DNA of 64,000 bases from Monodelphis domestica. Taxonomy: Eukaryota > Chordata > Mammalia > Didelphimorphia > Didelphidae. The DNA lies in NCBI RefSeq assembly GCF_027887165.1, contig NC_077235.1, positions 52,229,895 to 52,293,894 of the forward strand, read 5' to 3'. Each line of letters opens with the position of its first letter. The first letter of the stretch is position 1. The notes beneath the pieces were generated by a model. The model did not search any database and was not told the origin of the DNA. It saw only the letters and a list, made by a program, of their open reading frames with translations. Shown one piece after another: positions 11,130 to 22,414 of the stretch. Both the position numbers and the translations under genes were made by a program.

Positions 11130-11655
11130 CTTGTGAAAGTCAGTGTGCTGTAGAGTAGAAAGAGCCTTGGACACTTGGCTTCAAATCACCGTGGTCTATT
11201 GGAAAGAGCATGACCTTGGAGTTCAGACTAGCAGCAGCATCCCCACCTCCATCAATGTTATAAGATTTACAAATCCTTTTACGCATATTTCATTAGATCT
11301 TTATGACAACCCTGTAGCCAAATCCCAGTTCTTGACATTTACTGCCTGTGTGACCCTGGGTAAGTCACTTTCCTTAGGCCAGACCTCTCTCAGGTCCCTT
11401 CCAACTCTAGATCTAGGATTTTGTTGTGACTGGACAACTCTCTGGGATTCAGTAATCTCTTGTAAAACAAGCGAAATGAACTAGAAGGTCTCTGGGATGC
11501 CATCTCTTTCACTAACTAGCTGTGGGACCTTGGTCTAGGTAAGCTTCATTGTTGGTAGCTGTTAGAAGAAAGGATGATCCCTCTCTCCGGGATTCAGTTT
11601 TCTCTGCTGAAAATTGTATAAGGGCTTAGAACGGAGGACTGTCAGAGTCCACCCA
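11130..11655 (+). mobile_element. Cluster of THER1/MIR SINE fragments
   Basis: Several partial copies are interleaved: 'agtagaaagagccttggaca' near 11154, 'ctattggaaagagcatgacc' near 11196, 'gtgtgaccctgggtaagtca' near 11349 and 'cactaactagctgtggga' near 11510. The repeated 5' halves suggest nesting. Confidence 0.6.
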
Positions 11656-11689
11656 GTTCTGTAATTCTTGTACTGAGGAACACAAATAC

Positions 11690-11840
11690 AACCAACATTT
11701 AAATGTCTGCCATGTGAAAAACCCTGGACTGGGGGGCTGGGATAGATGCAAAAACTGGATAAAACACAGTCCCTGCCTCCAAGGATCTTGCAGTCTACTG
11801 AGTAGAAAAGGGAAGTTTGGCCATCAGATACACACTATAG
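11690..11840 (-). mobile_element. L2 3' end, minus strand
   Basis: The words 'aaatgtctgccatgtgaaa' and 'cacagtccctgcctccaagg' are the antisense of the L2 terminal region. Confidence 0.55.
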
Positions 11841-12034
11841 GAAATTCTCATTTCCACCATCCTTTTGGCTTAAAGAATGTATGTACAGTATGTGATTTCG
11901 CATCTGACCTTTGTAAAAAGGCAGATTTAGGTTTGAAAAACTTTCGAACAATGAGAGCCATCTCAAAATAAGATAGGCTGTCTGGAGAAGAAATAGCTTC
12001 TCTCTCACATAAGGCTGAGCAAAAGCTGCTGGTG

Positions 12035-12272
12035 TTTTCTAATAGCGTCTGACTCTGTGACCTCATTTGTGGTTTTCGTGGAAAAGATTCTGGAATGGTT
12101 TGCTATTTCCTTCTCTGGCTCATTTGACAGATGAGGAAACTGAAGCAAACGGGGTGAAGTGACTCACCCAGGATCATATAGCCAATAGGTGTTTGAAGCC
12201 ACATTAGAACTCAGGTCTTCTTGACTGTGGAGCCTAGATGGTATTCTATCCACTGCATCACCTGGATGACTA
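12035..12272 (-). mobile_element. MAR1 SINE, minus strand
   Basis: The antisense of the MAR1 3' half is clear: 'ggaatggtttgctatttcc', 'tgaggaaactgaagcaaac' and the far end 'ctatccactgcatcacctgg', which is the complement of the tRNA-like A-box end. MAR1 is a marsupial SINE, one of the main reasons for the organism call. Confidence 0.75.
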
Positions 12273-12299
12273 CTTAATTATAGATAATATAGAAATGAT

Positions 12300-12780
12300 T
12301 CTTCTTAAAGCCTAAGTTGAACTAGATAGCCACTGAGGGCCCTTCAAATTGTAACAATCTTGATTTCCTTCTCTGGGTCTCAGTTTCCCCATTAGTAGAA
12401 ACGTGTTGGTTGGACTCTTTTACCTCTGAGATTTTCAGTTTCATGTTCTAAGGCAGAGGTATCCAATGTGTAGCCTCGCCTGTTAATATTCCCAAGTGTG
12501 GCCTAAATCAGATGATGAAGTAATTGGGAAACAGTGAACAAAATAAATAAAAACCCAATCAAATCTAAAAACCATTACATTTTTAACTCTAAGGCAATAT
12601 GCTGCCATCAGGGATTCTTCTGTATGGATCAGTGGCCCAGGTTTGTTATTGGAGTGTGACCCCACTACTCCAAGAACCCTTCTAATTCTTTCTTTTACAT
12701 TCTCTTGTTTTCCTTCTGAGGTCCCTGCCAATGCTGCCATTCTCCCTTCTACAGTCTAAAGTCCCTCCTAGCTGGGATAT
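12300..12780. mobile_element. SINE fragment followed by unassigned sequence
   Basis: About 12300-12450 is THER1-like ('ctgggtctcagtttcccc' and 'ttggttggactcttttac'). The remainder to 12780 has no firm assignment. Confidence 0.4.
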
Positions 12781-13265
12781 ATTACATTCTCTGTCCTACT
12801 ATGCCTTCTGCTAACTTCTTTATTCCCCTCTCTGGGAATTTGATCTGGGAATTGATCAGACTCTTTGGAACTCTAACATTCCCTCTTCTCTGTTCTAAAC
12901 TTCCTCCTAGCTCACCAGTCTGCACTCCAGATTTCTCTACCACTTTAGCTCCAAAGATCACTCAGACCTTAACCTGGAATTCACACCTTAAATGGTCTAA
13001 GACTCTAGGCCACCCTTGGTTCTTCTTGCTCTGATTACACGACTCTTCTTAGAACCTCCACTTAGGATAGGAGTCCACTCCAGTCATGTCTTTATTTCTA
13101 AGCAAGCTTCACTACCCAAGACATCTCTCCCATGCATGCCCTTGTCTCAGATCTCTTTGGCATCCCATGTATCAGGTTTGCCCATTAGAACGGAAGTGTC
13201 TTTTTGCAGCATCCTCAACACAGCACAATGCCTGGCGATCAAAATAAAGGCTTGTTGACCGACTG
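12781..13265 (+). mobile_element. L2-like fragment ending in L2 3' end
   Basis: The end 'cacagcacaatgcctgg' followed by 'ataaaggcttgttgac' is an L2 terminus. The pyrimidine-rich upstream sequence is consistent with L2 but diverged. Confidence 0.45.
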
Positions 13266-14984
13266 ACTCCAAGCTCTGCCTTTCTCTCTTCTATGTTCTC
13301 AAGTCCCTCCCAGCTCTAACATATCCCAGTTTGGGTGCTCTGCAATATAAGATTCTATGACACACATCCTAACCCTTCTCCTTCTGGAAGTCTTCACACA
13401 TTAATGCTCATCGTTGGCTATTGACACCGAAAGAGAAGGAAGGCAGAAAAGGAAAGGAATAAGCATTTACATAGGCCCACTGAATGACAGGCACTGTGCT
13501 AAGGAGAGGCATTCTTTTGGTTTTCATTCTAGGTTAATAACAAGCCATGGCATGATAGAAATAGATTTTAATAACCCCTAGCTGAGGCAGAAGTCTTGGA
13601 ACAGGGCCCTGTAAGCTAGGGTCTCCTCCACAACCCAAGGAGTCTCAGCCATGACCCCATGCTCTCTCCCTCATTCATGGATCCTTCTGGCCAAAGCTTG
13701 GTTTCTAAAGTCCTGTAAACAGAATTGTTACCATTTCCCATAAACAGGAGATGATTTGTGGGCTACGCTGTGGGAGTAATTGCCCAAATTGGAATAGAGC
13801 AGTTAGGGAGAGCAGGAGAAAGAGAGAGAGCAGAGAATTTGAAGAAGAGAGCAAAGGGGGAAATGAGACAAAATTAGAAGCTCCTTCCCTCCCTGACTGG
13901 CAGACATGAAGATGGACAGTCTTATTCCCTCTGACAGAAGCTTTTCTAATTGATCACCACAAAAAATCCCATATGGAGCTACCTTTTTGTTTGATCCACA
14001 GGGGATGAGAACTCCAGAAAAGTGGGGTCAGTTGTGGACCTAGCAATCACTGGATAGTGGCTTTTCTAGGTAATAAAAAGATTCTAAGGGGGCAGAGTCA
14101 TAACTTTTGATTGTGGAACCTTGCTCTGTGGACAAGTAGTCTATAATGGCTCCTGGGGAAGGTAAGAGGAAATGTACTCATCAAAAAAATCATCCATGTG
14201 GAAGGGAGAAGATCCTTTCATGGAGCTGGAAGGATGTACCCTGACACCAGCTTGTGGAAAGGTCTGAAAGGTCACTGCCACCCAGGGAGGTGCTGGGCAG
14301 TGCCAAGCAGGGCAGACCGGGCTGGGAGGGAGCCTTCTTGGTAAACTGCCGGAAGAAAAGAGCCAAGAAAAAAGGCAGACATCTGACAGCTCCCTAGTTT
14401 CTACCCTCCAGAAGGAGTGAAAATTCTGTCAAAACATCAGTGGAATGAGTTTTAACACTGTATTATCTTCTAAAATAATTAGTTAAAAATTTCCCACCCT
14501 CTAAATTCTGGTGCCCCAGGCACCTTTCCTTGCTCCTGGCTTGAATCTTTGGTTCTAGTATCTCAATGTGGGAGCTCCATTCATAGTGAGAAATACTAAG
14601 GGTTCCAGGGAGCCCTCTGGCCTACCGGGGCATAGTCCCTACCCTCGGAGAAGCCCTGATCTGATGGGAGGGATCTCCAAAGCAAAGACAAGCCCCAGGA
14701 TACACAGAAAGGGTAACATAGGTGGGAGAAAGAAAAAAAACACCCTTCAGTCCAGAGGGAGAAAAAAAACAAAGACAGCTCTAGCAGGTGGGATGCTCAG
14801 ATACCTTTTCAGACAAAATCCTTGCTGTCCTTGGTTCTCTGGGGTGTGACCATCGCCCTGGGTGCGCCTTTTCTTCTGGTGTGAAAATGGAACTCTCTGA
14901 GTGGGCTGGTGGAGGCAGGTATGAAGATGGAAACTGTTCTTCTGCAGCTTGGAAGCTGGACCCCAGTGAAAGAGAAGTTCCAAT
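13266..14984. other. Long stretch without a recognised gene
   Basis: Only a short minus-strand L2-like word cluster near 13455-13505 ('gacaggcactgtgctaagg') is recognisable. A unique block at 13690-13800 contains 'acagaattgttaccatttcc' and has the texture of a regulatory element. Overlapping short frames at 14568-15036 lie on both strands and are not convincing. Confidence 0.35.
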
Positions 14985-15245
14985 CATAGGGGCCTTCCAG
15001 GGTTACATTTCTTATGTTTACTCACCGAAGGGGTGAGATTTGCATGTACGTAGCAGCGATGACTGATGAGGAATATGCGAAATAACCTAGAGTTTGCTAT
15101 AGCTTCAGTGATGGTGTAGAGGGCTGAAAGCCACTCAGTTTGTCTTCTGAGAAGTGTGGGCTTTGCCTTTTGTACAGATTTCTGAACCATCACCAATTTT
15201 CCCCCGTCATTCGCAAGTTCCATTAGGAGCAAATAGCTCAGCAAA
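14985..15245. other. Unique block, possible conserved non-coding element
   Basis: The block is unrepeated and keeps several CpGs that would normally decay in such DNA, for example in 'tgtacgtagcagcgatgac' near 15044. It includes an octamer-like 'atttgcatg' near 15037. Function is inferred only. Confidence 0.3.
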
Positions 15246-15600
15246 GCCCTATGACTCTAACATTCTGTGAAGTCACAGAGAGCCACATATGTCAAAGCCA
15301 AGCCCTGAGAAGGTGCCAAGTCTAATGCCCTTATGTTATAAGCAAGGAAACTGAGGCCAACCCAGGCCAAGCTAAGCCAGTTATAGACATCACGTGACTG
15401 TAGATTTGGAGCTGGAAGGAATCTCAAGGGTCATCTATGTCCAGCTCTCTAATCTTACCAAAGTGGGAAACTTCCCCCACAGAAGGGAAGTGACTTGTCC
15501 AAGATGATATAGGTGGGAAATATCCAAATTGAGTTCTGAACCTAGATCCTCTGAGCCCAAATCCAATGTTCATTATACTATACCACACTGCCTCCCTCCC
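15246..15600 (-). mobile_element. MIR-type SINE copies, minus strand
   Basis: About 15300-15365 shows 'agcaaggaaactgaggcc', and 15395-15600 shows 'gatttggagctggaaggaat', 'gaagggaagtgacttgtcc' and a 'ctataccacactgcctccc' end, the antisense core-SINE signature. Confidence 0.65.
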
Positions 15601-15689
15601 CAACTACGACATGATACCAAGACCAAAAAAATTCATACTATCAGAAATTGTATAATATCCTAGGCCAGGCAAGAACAGGAACTTGGTCA

Positions 15690-15905
15690 GACATACTCAG
15701 GACAATGAGATTGGAATACCAACATCCTTTACCCGAAACTTAGAGACAGAAACACTTGGGTTCAAATCTTGCCTCATACACTTACTAGTGACATATCCTT
15801 GGATGAGTCTCCTAACCTGCCTGGTCTTCAGTTTCCATATCTGGAAAATGGCCTCAATGATGTCTAAGGCCCCGTCTAACTCTTAATCTACATTCCTATG
15901 ATCTC
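15690..15905 (+). mobile_element. THER1/MIR SINE
   Basis: The words 'tgggttcaaatcttgcctc', 'cttcagtttccatatctgg' and 'ctctt' then 'cctatgatctc' mark a near-complete copy. Confidence 0.65.
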
Positions 15906-16315
15906 TTGTTCCAGCTCTCTGCTTTGGCCAAGCCAATCTACTCTCCTTCTGTGCATCTCAGTTTGTGTTCTCCTATTATCTTATCCTATTCCACCTGCAA
16001 CCCCAGAGCTTCTGTGCAAGAAAAAACCACAAGAGGGGTAGTACCAACTTTCATAGCTGTCTAAATCCATCATTGTCAGACTCCCCTCTTCTAGCTGGCT
16101 CAGATCCCAGACCATTTCCAGGATTTTCAACTGGTCTCACATAACTGTTAGCATCAGAGCACATGGACATTCACACACTCACAGCTTCTTCAAGTATTGG
16201 GGTTACTTGAAGGCCAGATCCAGAGGATGGTTCAAACAATATCCTAGGAAGAATCCCCTTGGACAAATTCCCAACCAGTGCCTGTCCTAAGGAAAACCAC
16301 TGTACTGGGGATAGC
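15906..16315. other. Unassigned stretch
   Basis: No repeat or exon is recognised here. Confidence 0.35.
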
Positions 16316-16319
16316 TCAA

Positions 16320-16575
16320 ATTCTTAAGAATTTTGTCCTTAATGTGAAGCAGAAAATCACCTCATTTCTACCCTCTGGGGCCAAACAGATGAAATATAAC
16401 CTTCCCTTCAACATGACAACTCCTCAAGGAGGCAAAGACAGATGTCATGTCCTTCTCCCATGTGATATACCCCCTATCTCATACTCTGAATCTTCTTTTC
16501 TCCAGGTAAAGCATCACAAGTCTCTTCAACTCTTCTTTCTGGTGTCATTTCTCTAAGTCAACCTTCCAGGTACCT
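16320..16575 (-). mobile_element. L3/CR1 fragment, minus strand
   Basis: The words 'taccctctggggccaaacag', 'ttcaacatgacaactcctca' and 'tcttttctccaggtaaagca' are the antisense of the L3 3' region, matching the equivalent part of the copy at 4915-6190. Confidence 0.65.
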
Positions 16576-16639
16576 TTCATAGTTTTCTGAGATCTACAAA
16601 GTTGATAAACTTGTTATGGATGCCTTTATCCAAGACCAA

Positions 16640-16800
16640 TGAAACTAGATACCTTGGTATATTGGGAAGATCCCCAATTTGGGAGGCAGAAGAATTGGGA
16701 TCTAGACTAGGTTCTGGGGACAAACTTGCCTCAGGCCTCAAATTCCACATCTGTAAAATACAGAGTTTGGGTAAGATCCATATTTCATAAAACCATTCCA
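16640..16800 (+). mobile_element. THER1/MIR SINE, diverged
   Basis: The segment 'gcagaagaattgggatct' then 'cacatctgtaaaatacagag' is a decayed CORE-SINE. Confidence 0.45.
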
Positions 16801-16959
16801 TAGAACCTTGGTCTAGTGCTATTGGTAGAAGTCAATGGTATGCTGGTAAATATTTAACAACCAGATCTTTGGAGAGGAAATGAGTGTATCACATACTTTT
16901 TAAGTGCAATCTACATCATGAACATTTTCTCCATCACTTAAGTCTAGACAATGAACAAA

Positions 16960-17725
16960 TCAGCAAATCAAGTCCACTGAATTCAATAGTTGATGGGCAC
17001 TTCCTGTACATGCAGAACTTTGGGCTAGGCACAGAAGCCAGAAAAAGATGACATGACATAGGCCTTAAAGCATCTACCAATTTCTAAGATTTGCACTGAA
17101 CATTTAACAATCGGCTCTCCCAGCCCATTGTGGTTATCTCCAACACACCCCACTGGGAGTCCATAAGAAAATGTTAACGCTGGCAGTCTTGTTCCCCTTT
17201 GAAATATCAAATAGGAAATTATGTACAGATCGAAAATATTTCTTGTATGTGTCAGTTTGGGGCATGAAAAATAGACTTACTTTCTTCCATTTTGCTCAAA
17301 AATGTCCCTGACTCTTTTATCCCAGAAAAATAGAGGAAATTAAGCTTATTTTTCATACCAAAAAATCGTATTAAATGTTTTAGAGAAGAAAACATGACCA
17401 GAATCAACTTGCCCAAGGTCATGACACTGGGCCTGTGATCTCCCCCCTCCCTGTCCACCACCTCGACCTATTACAATGGTTATGAAGAAAAATCATTTTT
17501 CCTCTACCTTCAACTGAGACAAGGTTGCAATTTTTCAAAAGAATCTTTTACTAGAAAGTTGAACGAAAGGAAGCACAAAAGTATAGAATGGACGCATTCA
17601 AGCCTAATGAATTCAACCTTTGTTGGATACTTAATTGTGTGTGTAGAACCCTGGGCTAGGCACTGGAGCCAGAAATAATGATGTGACATAGGCCTTGTTT
17701 TCAAGAAACTTATAACCTAGAACCC
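16960..17725 (-). mobile_element. Two related L2 3' fragments, minus strand
   Basis: About 16970-17110 and 17595-17720 share the words 'gggctaggcac', 'agccagaaa' and 'gacataggcctt', the antisense L2 terminal region. The 480 bases between them have no firm assignment. Confidence 0.5.
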
Positions 17726-17885
17726 AAGGGTTCTTGGTCTTTTTTGTGGCTTGGGCCTCTTTTGCCTGGGGAAGGGGACACCAGTGCATCTCTTCTCACC
17801 ATCAAAGTTGGTAAATTGGTGCAATAAAATCTCTAGGATTACCAAGGATCCCAATTATAATGAAATGCAGCTACCAACATGCTTT
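17725..17885 (-). mobile_element. hAT-type MITE fragment, minus strand
   Basis: 'agggttcttggtcttttttg' is the reverse complement of the right end of the MITE family at 3350, 4542 and 29683, and 'aggattaccaaggatcccaa' matches its interior. Confidence 0.5.
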
Positions 17886-17929
17886 TTAAAACAAGTTCCC
17901 AGATTCCATGTCAAGAACTCCATCTAAAC

Positions 17930-18235
17930 ACAAAAGTGAAGGGAGGCCCAAGCACAATGCTATGAGAAATTTGAAGAAGGAGGAGCTCACTTTCATTTAG
18001 GGATGGGGGTAAGAGGAGCATGAAGGGGGCAGTGAAGCCTTCCTGAAGAAAGTAACAGCTGATTTGGGTATTGTAGGGGAAAAGAACTTCCACAGATAGA
18101 AATGGGACAGGGAAAGAGACAAGAGTGAAAATCATTACAGGCCCAGAGGGACGGCATGAGCAAAACTATGGAAGAAGGATAAGGATAGCCGAGTTTAGGT
18201 AGAACATTAAATATTGCAAGGGGAGTCATATGAAA
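17930..18235 (-). mobile_element. L2-like fragment, minus strand
   Basis: Purine-rich sequence with 'gaagccttcctgaagaaag' and 'ggcatgagcaaaactatgg' fits the antisense of the L2 region upstream of its 3' UTR. Confidence 0.45.
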
Positions 18236-18304
18236 AAGCTAAGTGGCTGTCACATTATAGAGAGATCAAGATGTCAAGATTAGCAGGTTTATACCTTTTT
18301 CAGG

Positions 18305-18540
18305 AGTTAATGAGGGGCAAGGTGGCGCAGTGGATAGAATGTCTGGTCTGGAATCAGGAAACTCATCTTCCTGAGTTTAAAATTGGCCCCAAACACTTAC
18401 TAGCTATGTGACCTTGGACAAATCATTTTACTCTGCCTCCATTTCCTCATCTGTAAAATTAACTAGAGAAGGAAATGGCAAACAACCCCAAATAGGGTCA
18501 CAAAGAGTAAGACATGGTTGGAAAACAGCTGAACAGCAAT
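18305..18540 (+). mobile_element. MAR1 SINE
   Basis: The copy starts with the tRNA-like 'ggcaaggtggcgcagtgg', whose A-box is visible, carries a weak B-box in 'gagtttaaaattgg', and ends with the MAR1 tail 'gagaaggaaatggcaaac' and 'gggtcacaaagagtaagac' followed by 'gaacagcaa'. The tail is of the RTE-LINE kind by family knowledge. Confidence 0.8.
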
Positions 18541-18804
18541 GCAGGGTTAGCTCGAGCTTTTGAGCAGAGAACAACAATCCAAGAAGTTCATTAGGAAGGT
18601 TGGTTGTGTAGATAGGAATAAAGCTTTTCATCCTAAAGTAGAGCTCCAGATTCACTTGAATAACAGAAATTACAGGACCCAGAGCCCAGTGTCTTCCCTA
18701 AATCTTATCTGACCTGTTAAATGAAACTACTCAGATTTCAAATCCAAGATAAATTTGAGTTGGCCCCATTCCAGAGACAGATCTAGTGGGATCCTTGCCC
18801 TTTT

Positions 18805-18970
18805 CCCAGAGACAACCAGAGACAGCATGGGATAGTAGAAAGAGTACTCAAGTTGGAGTTGGAAAACCAGACTTCAAATTCTGACTGGCATTCATTAGCT
18901 ATATGATAAAAGGCAAGCCAGTCTCTTTTCTGTGCCTCAGTTTCCTGATCTGTAAAATGAGGATTCCATT
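18805..18970 (+). mobile_element. THER1/MIR SINE
   Basis: The words 'gggatagtagaaagagtact', 'ttcattagctatatga' and 'cctcagtttcctgatctgta' identify the copy. Confidence 0.65.
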
Positions 18971-19905
18971 CAATGAAGCAAGCAATTAGTGTCCACTATG
19001 TGCTAGGTTCTATTTATACAAAGATAAAAAAGAAAGCAGTTCCTGGCCTGAAGTAATTTACATTCTGTCTGGGGAAGGGGGGAAGAATGTGTTCAAAGAA
19101 ATAGTCAACTGATCAATAAGCATTTCCTAAATGCTTATGAGGTTCTATGTGCCAGGTATTGTGCCAGGCACTGGCAAAATACAAAGAAAAGAAAGTAAAT
19201 ACAAAATAGAGGGATAGAAAAAGAAAAATCAATTTGGGGGTGGTGTGGGGAGAACTAACCACTGGGGAAATCAGGAAAGGTCTCCCAAAGGAGGGGGTAT
19301 CTGAGCCAAGCCTTAAAAGGAGCTCCATGAGGTGAAGGTGAGCAGATAGAACATTCCAGGCATGGGGGGCAGCCTACACAAAGTCCCAGATTGCCCTCTA
19401 TGGGGAGAACCAAATAAGCAGGCTAGGCTGGAACACAGAGTGTGTGAGGGGGAGTAACATGTAATCAGCCTGGGAAGATAGATTGGAGACAGATTGCAAA
19501 GGACTTTAAATGTCAAATATCAGAATTGGTAGTTGATCTGAGAGGCAATAGGGAGCCAGTGACTCATCATGAGCCCGGGAGTGCTATGGCTAGACCTGGG
19601 CTGTAGGAATAGCAGTTAGAGAATAAATTAGAGAAGGTGGTTCCGAAGAAAGCACTCTGTAAATTTTAAAGGACAGGAGCTGGTACTGGGGGTGCATTAG
19701 TGAGATACAGTGTTATCTAGGATCAAACCAGAAGGCTGGATGAATCTAGGCTGGGTTTTTTTTTTTTTTGGTGAGGAGAGGTTGTCGGAGAAATCTACAT
19801 GGCCGAAGTGGTGCCTGAGCTGGGTTTTGACGAATATAAAGTATTCCAGGTAAGAGGCAGCAAAGGAGGAGGCAGAGAGGGAAAACAGGGAGAAGTGAGG
19901 GGAGG
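18971..19905 (-). mobile_element. L2 3' ends, minus strand, at least two copies
   Basis: 'ccactatgtgctaggttct' near 18992 and 'tgtgccaggtattgtgccag' near 19150 are two antisense L2 termini in a row. The second continues into L2 3' sequence ('gagccaagccttaaaagga', 'ggcaatagggagccagtga', 'gactcatcatgagcccgg'). A T run at 19757-19770 divides it from a further related fragment at 19785-19905. Confidence 0.65.
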
Positions 19906-20184
19906 AAGTTTGTTCTTCTTCCTCTTAAATGACACTGATATCTGCTTCCCTGCAATTTACTCCCTTCTATTCTAGTATGGTTCAAAGAATGAGGCAAAAT
20001 CCTCTTTATCATACAACAGCCTCTCAAGATTCTCAGAAACAGGGATCTGACATTATAGCTACACCCAGCTTTGGGGGCAAGATATGGGGCAGACTGGAGT
20101 GAGCAAAATCAAACAAGCCTTATCTGCAAGGTCTTTGTGGAATGGGCTTTGTTGTGAGTTTTAATAGAAATTCATTCTATTCCC
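19906..20184. other. Unassigned stretch
   Basis: No gene or repeat recognised. Confidence 0.3.
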
Positions 20185-20491
20185 TGACTGATAGGTGGTC
20201 AAGGCACAGGAATATACAGTTTTCAGAGGAAGAAACCTAAGCTATCCATAGTCACCTGAAAAAGGCTCTGAATCAACAATAATTAGAGAAATGCACACTA
20301 AAACAACGTTGAGGCACCCCTTCACACATCAGATTGACAACACTGACAAAAAAAGAAAACAAGAAGTGCTAGAGGGGCTGTGGGAAAAGAAGCACATTAA
20401 TACATGATTGGTGGAGCTGCTCCAGGCATTCTGGAAAGCAACTTGGAACAATGCCCCAAAAGCTAGTAAAATGAACATACCCTTTGACCCA
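20185..20491 (+). mobile_element. L1 ORF2 fragment
   Basis: The segment reads as L1 ORF2 shortly before its C-terminal end: 'acagttttcagaggaagaa', 'ttagagaaatgcacactaa' and 'accctttgaccca'. It has stops in every frame and stops abruptly at the L3 block, without an L1 3' UTR or A tail. Confidence 0.65.
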
Positions 20492-21375
20492 GGAAACTAA
20501 CCAAACTAGTCTCATTTCCTCTTTTGATAGGGTCACTAAAGGAGTAGATGAAGGAAATGCTGTGGATATCGTTTACATAGACTTTAGTAAAACTTTTGAT
20601 AGAAGATATCTTATACTGCTCTTGTGGAAAACATGGAGAGAGATGGTTTAGATGATAATACACACCTATGTAGATTCAGACCTGTTTGGAAGGCCAAACT
20701 TGAAGAGCAAATGATGCAAAGATGACATAGTAGGTCTCCATGGAGTACCCCAAGGGAACTGTGCTTGGATCCATGTGGCTTTAAATTTTTACCAATGATT
20801 TGGATGAAGGCTTATCAAATCTGTGGATGATGCAAAGCTGGGAGGGATAGCTAATACAAAGTGACCGAATCAGGACCCAAAAGGATCCTGACAGACTTGG
20901 GCACTGGGATGAATCTAAGATGACATTCAATAGGGAACCATAAGTTTTGCACTCAGGTATAAAAAAAATCAACTTCACATGGGTAACAATAGTGGTTCTG
21001 AAAAAGATCTGGAATTTTAGTGGACTGCAAGGTCAATGTGAGTCAGTGGGATGGCATGGGGACCAAAAGAGCTGATGTGATCTTGGACTTGAGTATGAAA
21101 GAAATTCCAGGAATAAGGAGGTGGTAACCCCACTGTAGTCTTCCCTAATAAAACTTCATCTGGTTCAGTTCTGGGCAGCACAGTTTAAAAAAGACATTGA
21201 ATAAACAGAGAGTGTCCAGAGGAAGGCAACCAAGACTGGTTTAGGGTCTCAAGTTCATGTCATATGAGGATCAGCTAAAGGAGCTAGACATGTTTAACCT
21301 GGAGAAATCTTGGGAAGTAGACATAAGAGCTGTCTTCAAACATATGAAAGCTGCTGTGTGGAAGAATTAGATTTT
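20492..21375 (+). mobile_element. L3/CR1 LINE, RT to near 3' region
   Basis: The block has the L3 order: 'tagggtcactaaaggagtag', then a conceptual VYIDFSK motif near 20569-20590, 'tggagtaccccaagggaact', 'ccaatgatttggatgaagg', and 'atatgaggatcagctaaagg'. The usual FADD catalytic motif reads as SVDD near 20818-20829, so the copy is dead. L1 sequence lies on both sides. Confidence 0.75.
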
Positions 21376-21868
21376 GCTTCTTGTGATGGCAAAGAATTGG
21401 AATGTCCCTCAACTGGGAAATGGCTGGACAAATTGTGGTATATAATGGTACTGGAATACTATGGTGCTATAAAGAATGATAAATGGGATGGTTTCAGAAA
21501 GAACTAGAGAGGCCTATGTGAACTGATGCAGAGTGAAATAAGCAGAACCAGGACATCATTATACATAGTAACTGAAATATTGTGGAATGATCAAATGTGA
21601 TAGACTTTGCTACTAAGAGCAATACAATGATCCAGGGCTATTCTGAGGACTTATGAAAAAGAATGCTCTTTACCTCCTGAGGAAGAACTGTTGGAGTAGA
21701 AATGAAGATGAAAACATACGATTTATCATTTATTTATTTGGGTACGTGTTTTGGGGTTTGGGTTCTATAGCTATAAGATTATTGGCTTACAAAAATGAAT
21801 AACATGGAAATATGTTTTATGTGATAATATGTATATTACCCAGAAAACTAAATTAAAAGGTAAAAAAT
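21376..21868 (+). mobile_element. L1 3' end
   Basis: The segment translates as the L1 ORF2 C-terminus (ECPSTGKWLDKLWYIMVLEY) and then 3' UTR, ending 'aattaaaaggtaaaaaataa'. It is collinear with the L1 fragment at 20185-20491 apart from a gap I estimate at about 100 bases of L1. Confidence 0.75.
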
Positions 21869-21889
21869 AAGGGAAAAATTAGGTTTTGT

Positions 21890-22020
21890 TGTCCCCAAGT
21901 ATAATGGTTGGGGTTGCACCCAGCCTTGGAAGGCTGGACAACCATTTGTCAGGCATTTTATAGGAGAGATACATTTCATGCATGAGCTCCCCCTAGATGG
22001 CCAACTCTCAAATTTTGTGT
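21890..22020 (+). mobile_element. L3/CR1 3' fragment
   Basis: 'gaaggctggacaaccatttg' and 'ctccccctagatggccaac' are the L3 terminal region. It resumes the L3 after the L1 insertion. Confidence 0.55.
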
Positions 22021-22414
22021 CCTAAATGGGGGAAAGGAAGAACATCTAGAAGAGCTATGAGCCTTCAGACATGCTGAAGTATATAAGCATGAGATAGTAT
22101 CCTACTGGGCGATGGAAATACAGTTACCTCACCTTGACAAGCTGCCACCCCCATTTTCATACTCAGAATAGTATTATGTCTGGGTTGGGGGGAAGTAAAA
22201 AATGTTTTGGTTTTTTTTTCAGAAATAGCAAAAGCCTGACAATAAATCACTGTCTGCTATTGTCTCCACTAATTGGCTCCAGACTTGTCTATATGTGGGT
22301 GGGGGTGATTTTTTCCACTTTTTTTTCCTAAGTAAAAGGAAAAATTGCCGTGGTGACCTCATCTCCAACATGGAGCTACTGCTGTCTCGCTTAATGTGGC
22401 ATATATATCCCTGG
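22021..22414. other. Unique block, possible conserved non-coding element
   Basis: The stretch has no recognised repeat. 'aaatcactgtctgctattg' and 'ccactaattggctccagac' near 22243-22285 contain a homeodomain-like TAATTG core. Function is inference. Confidence 0.25.
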
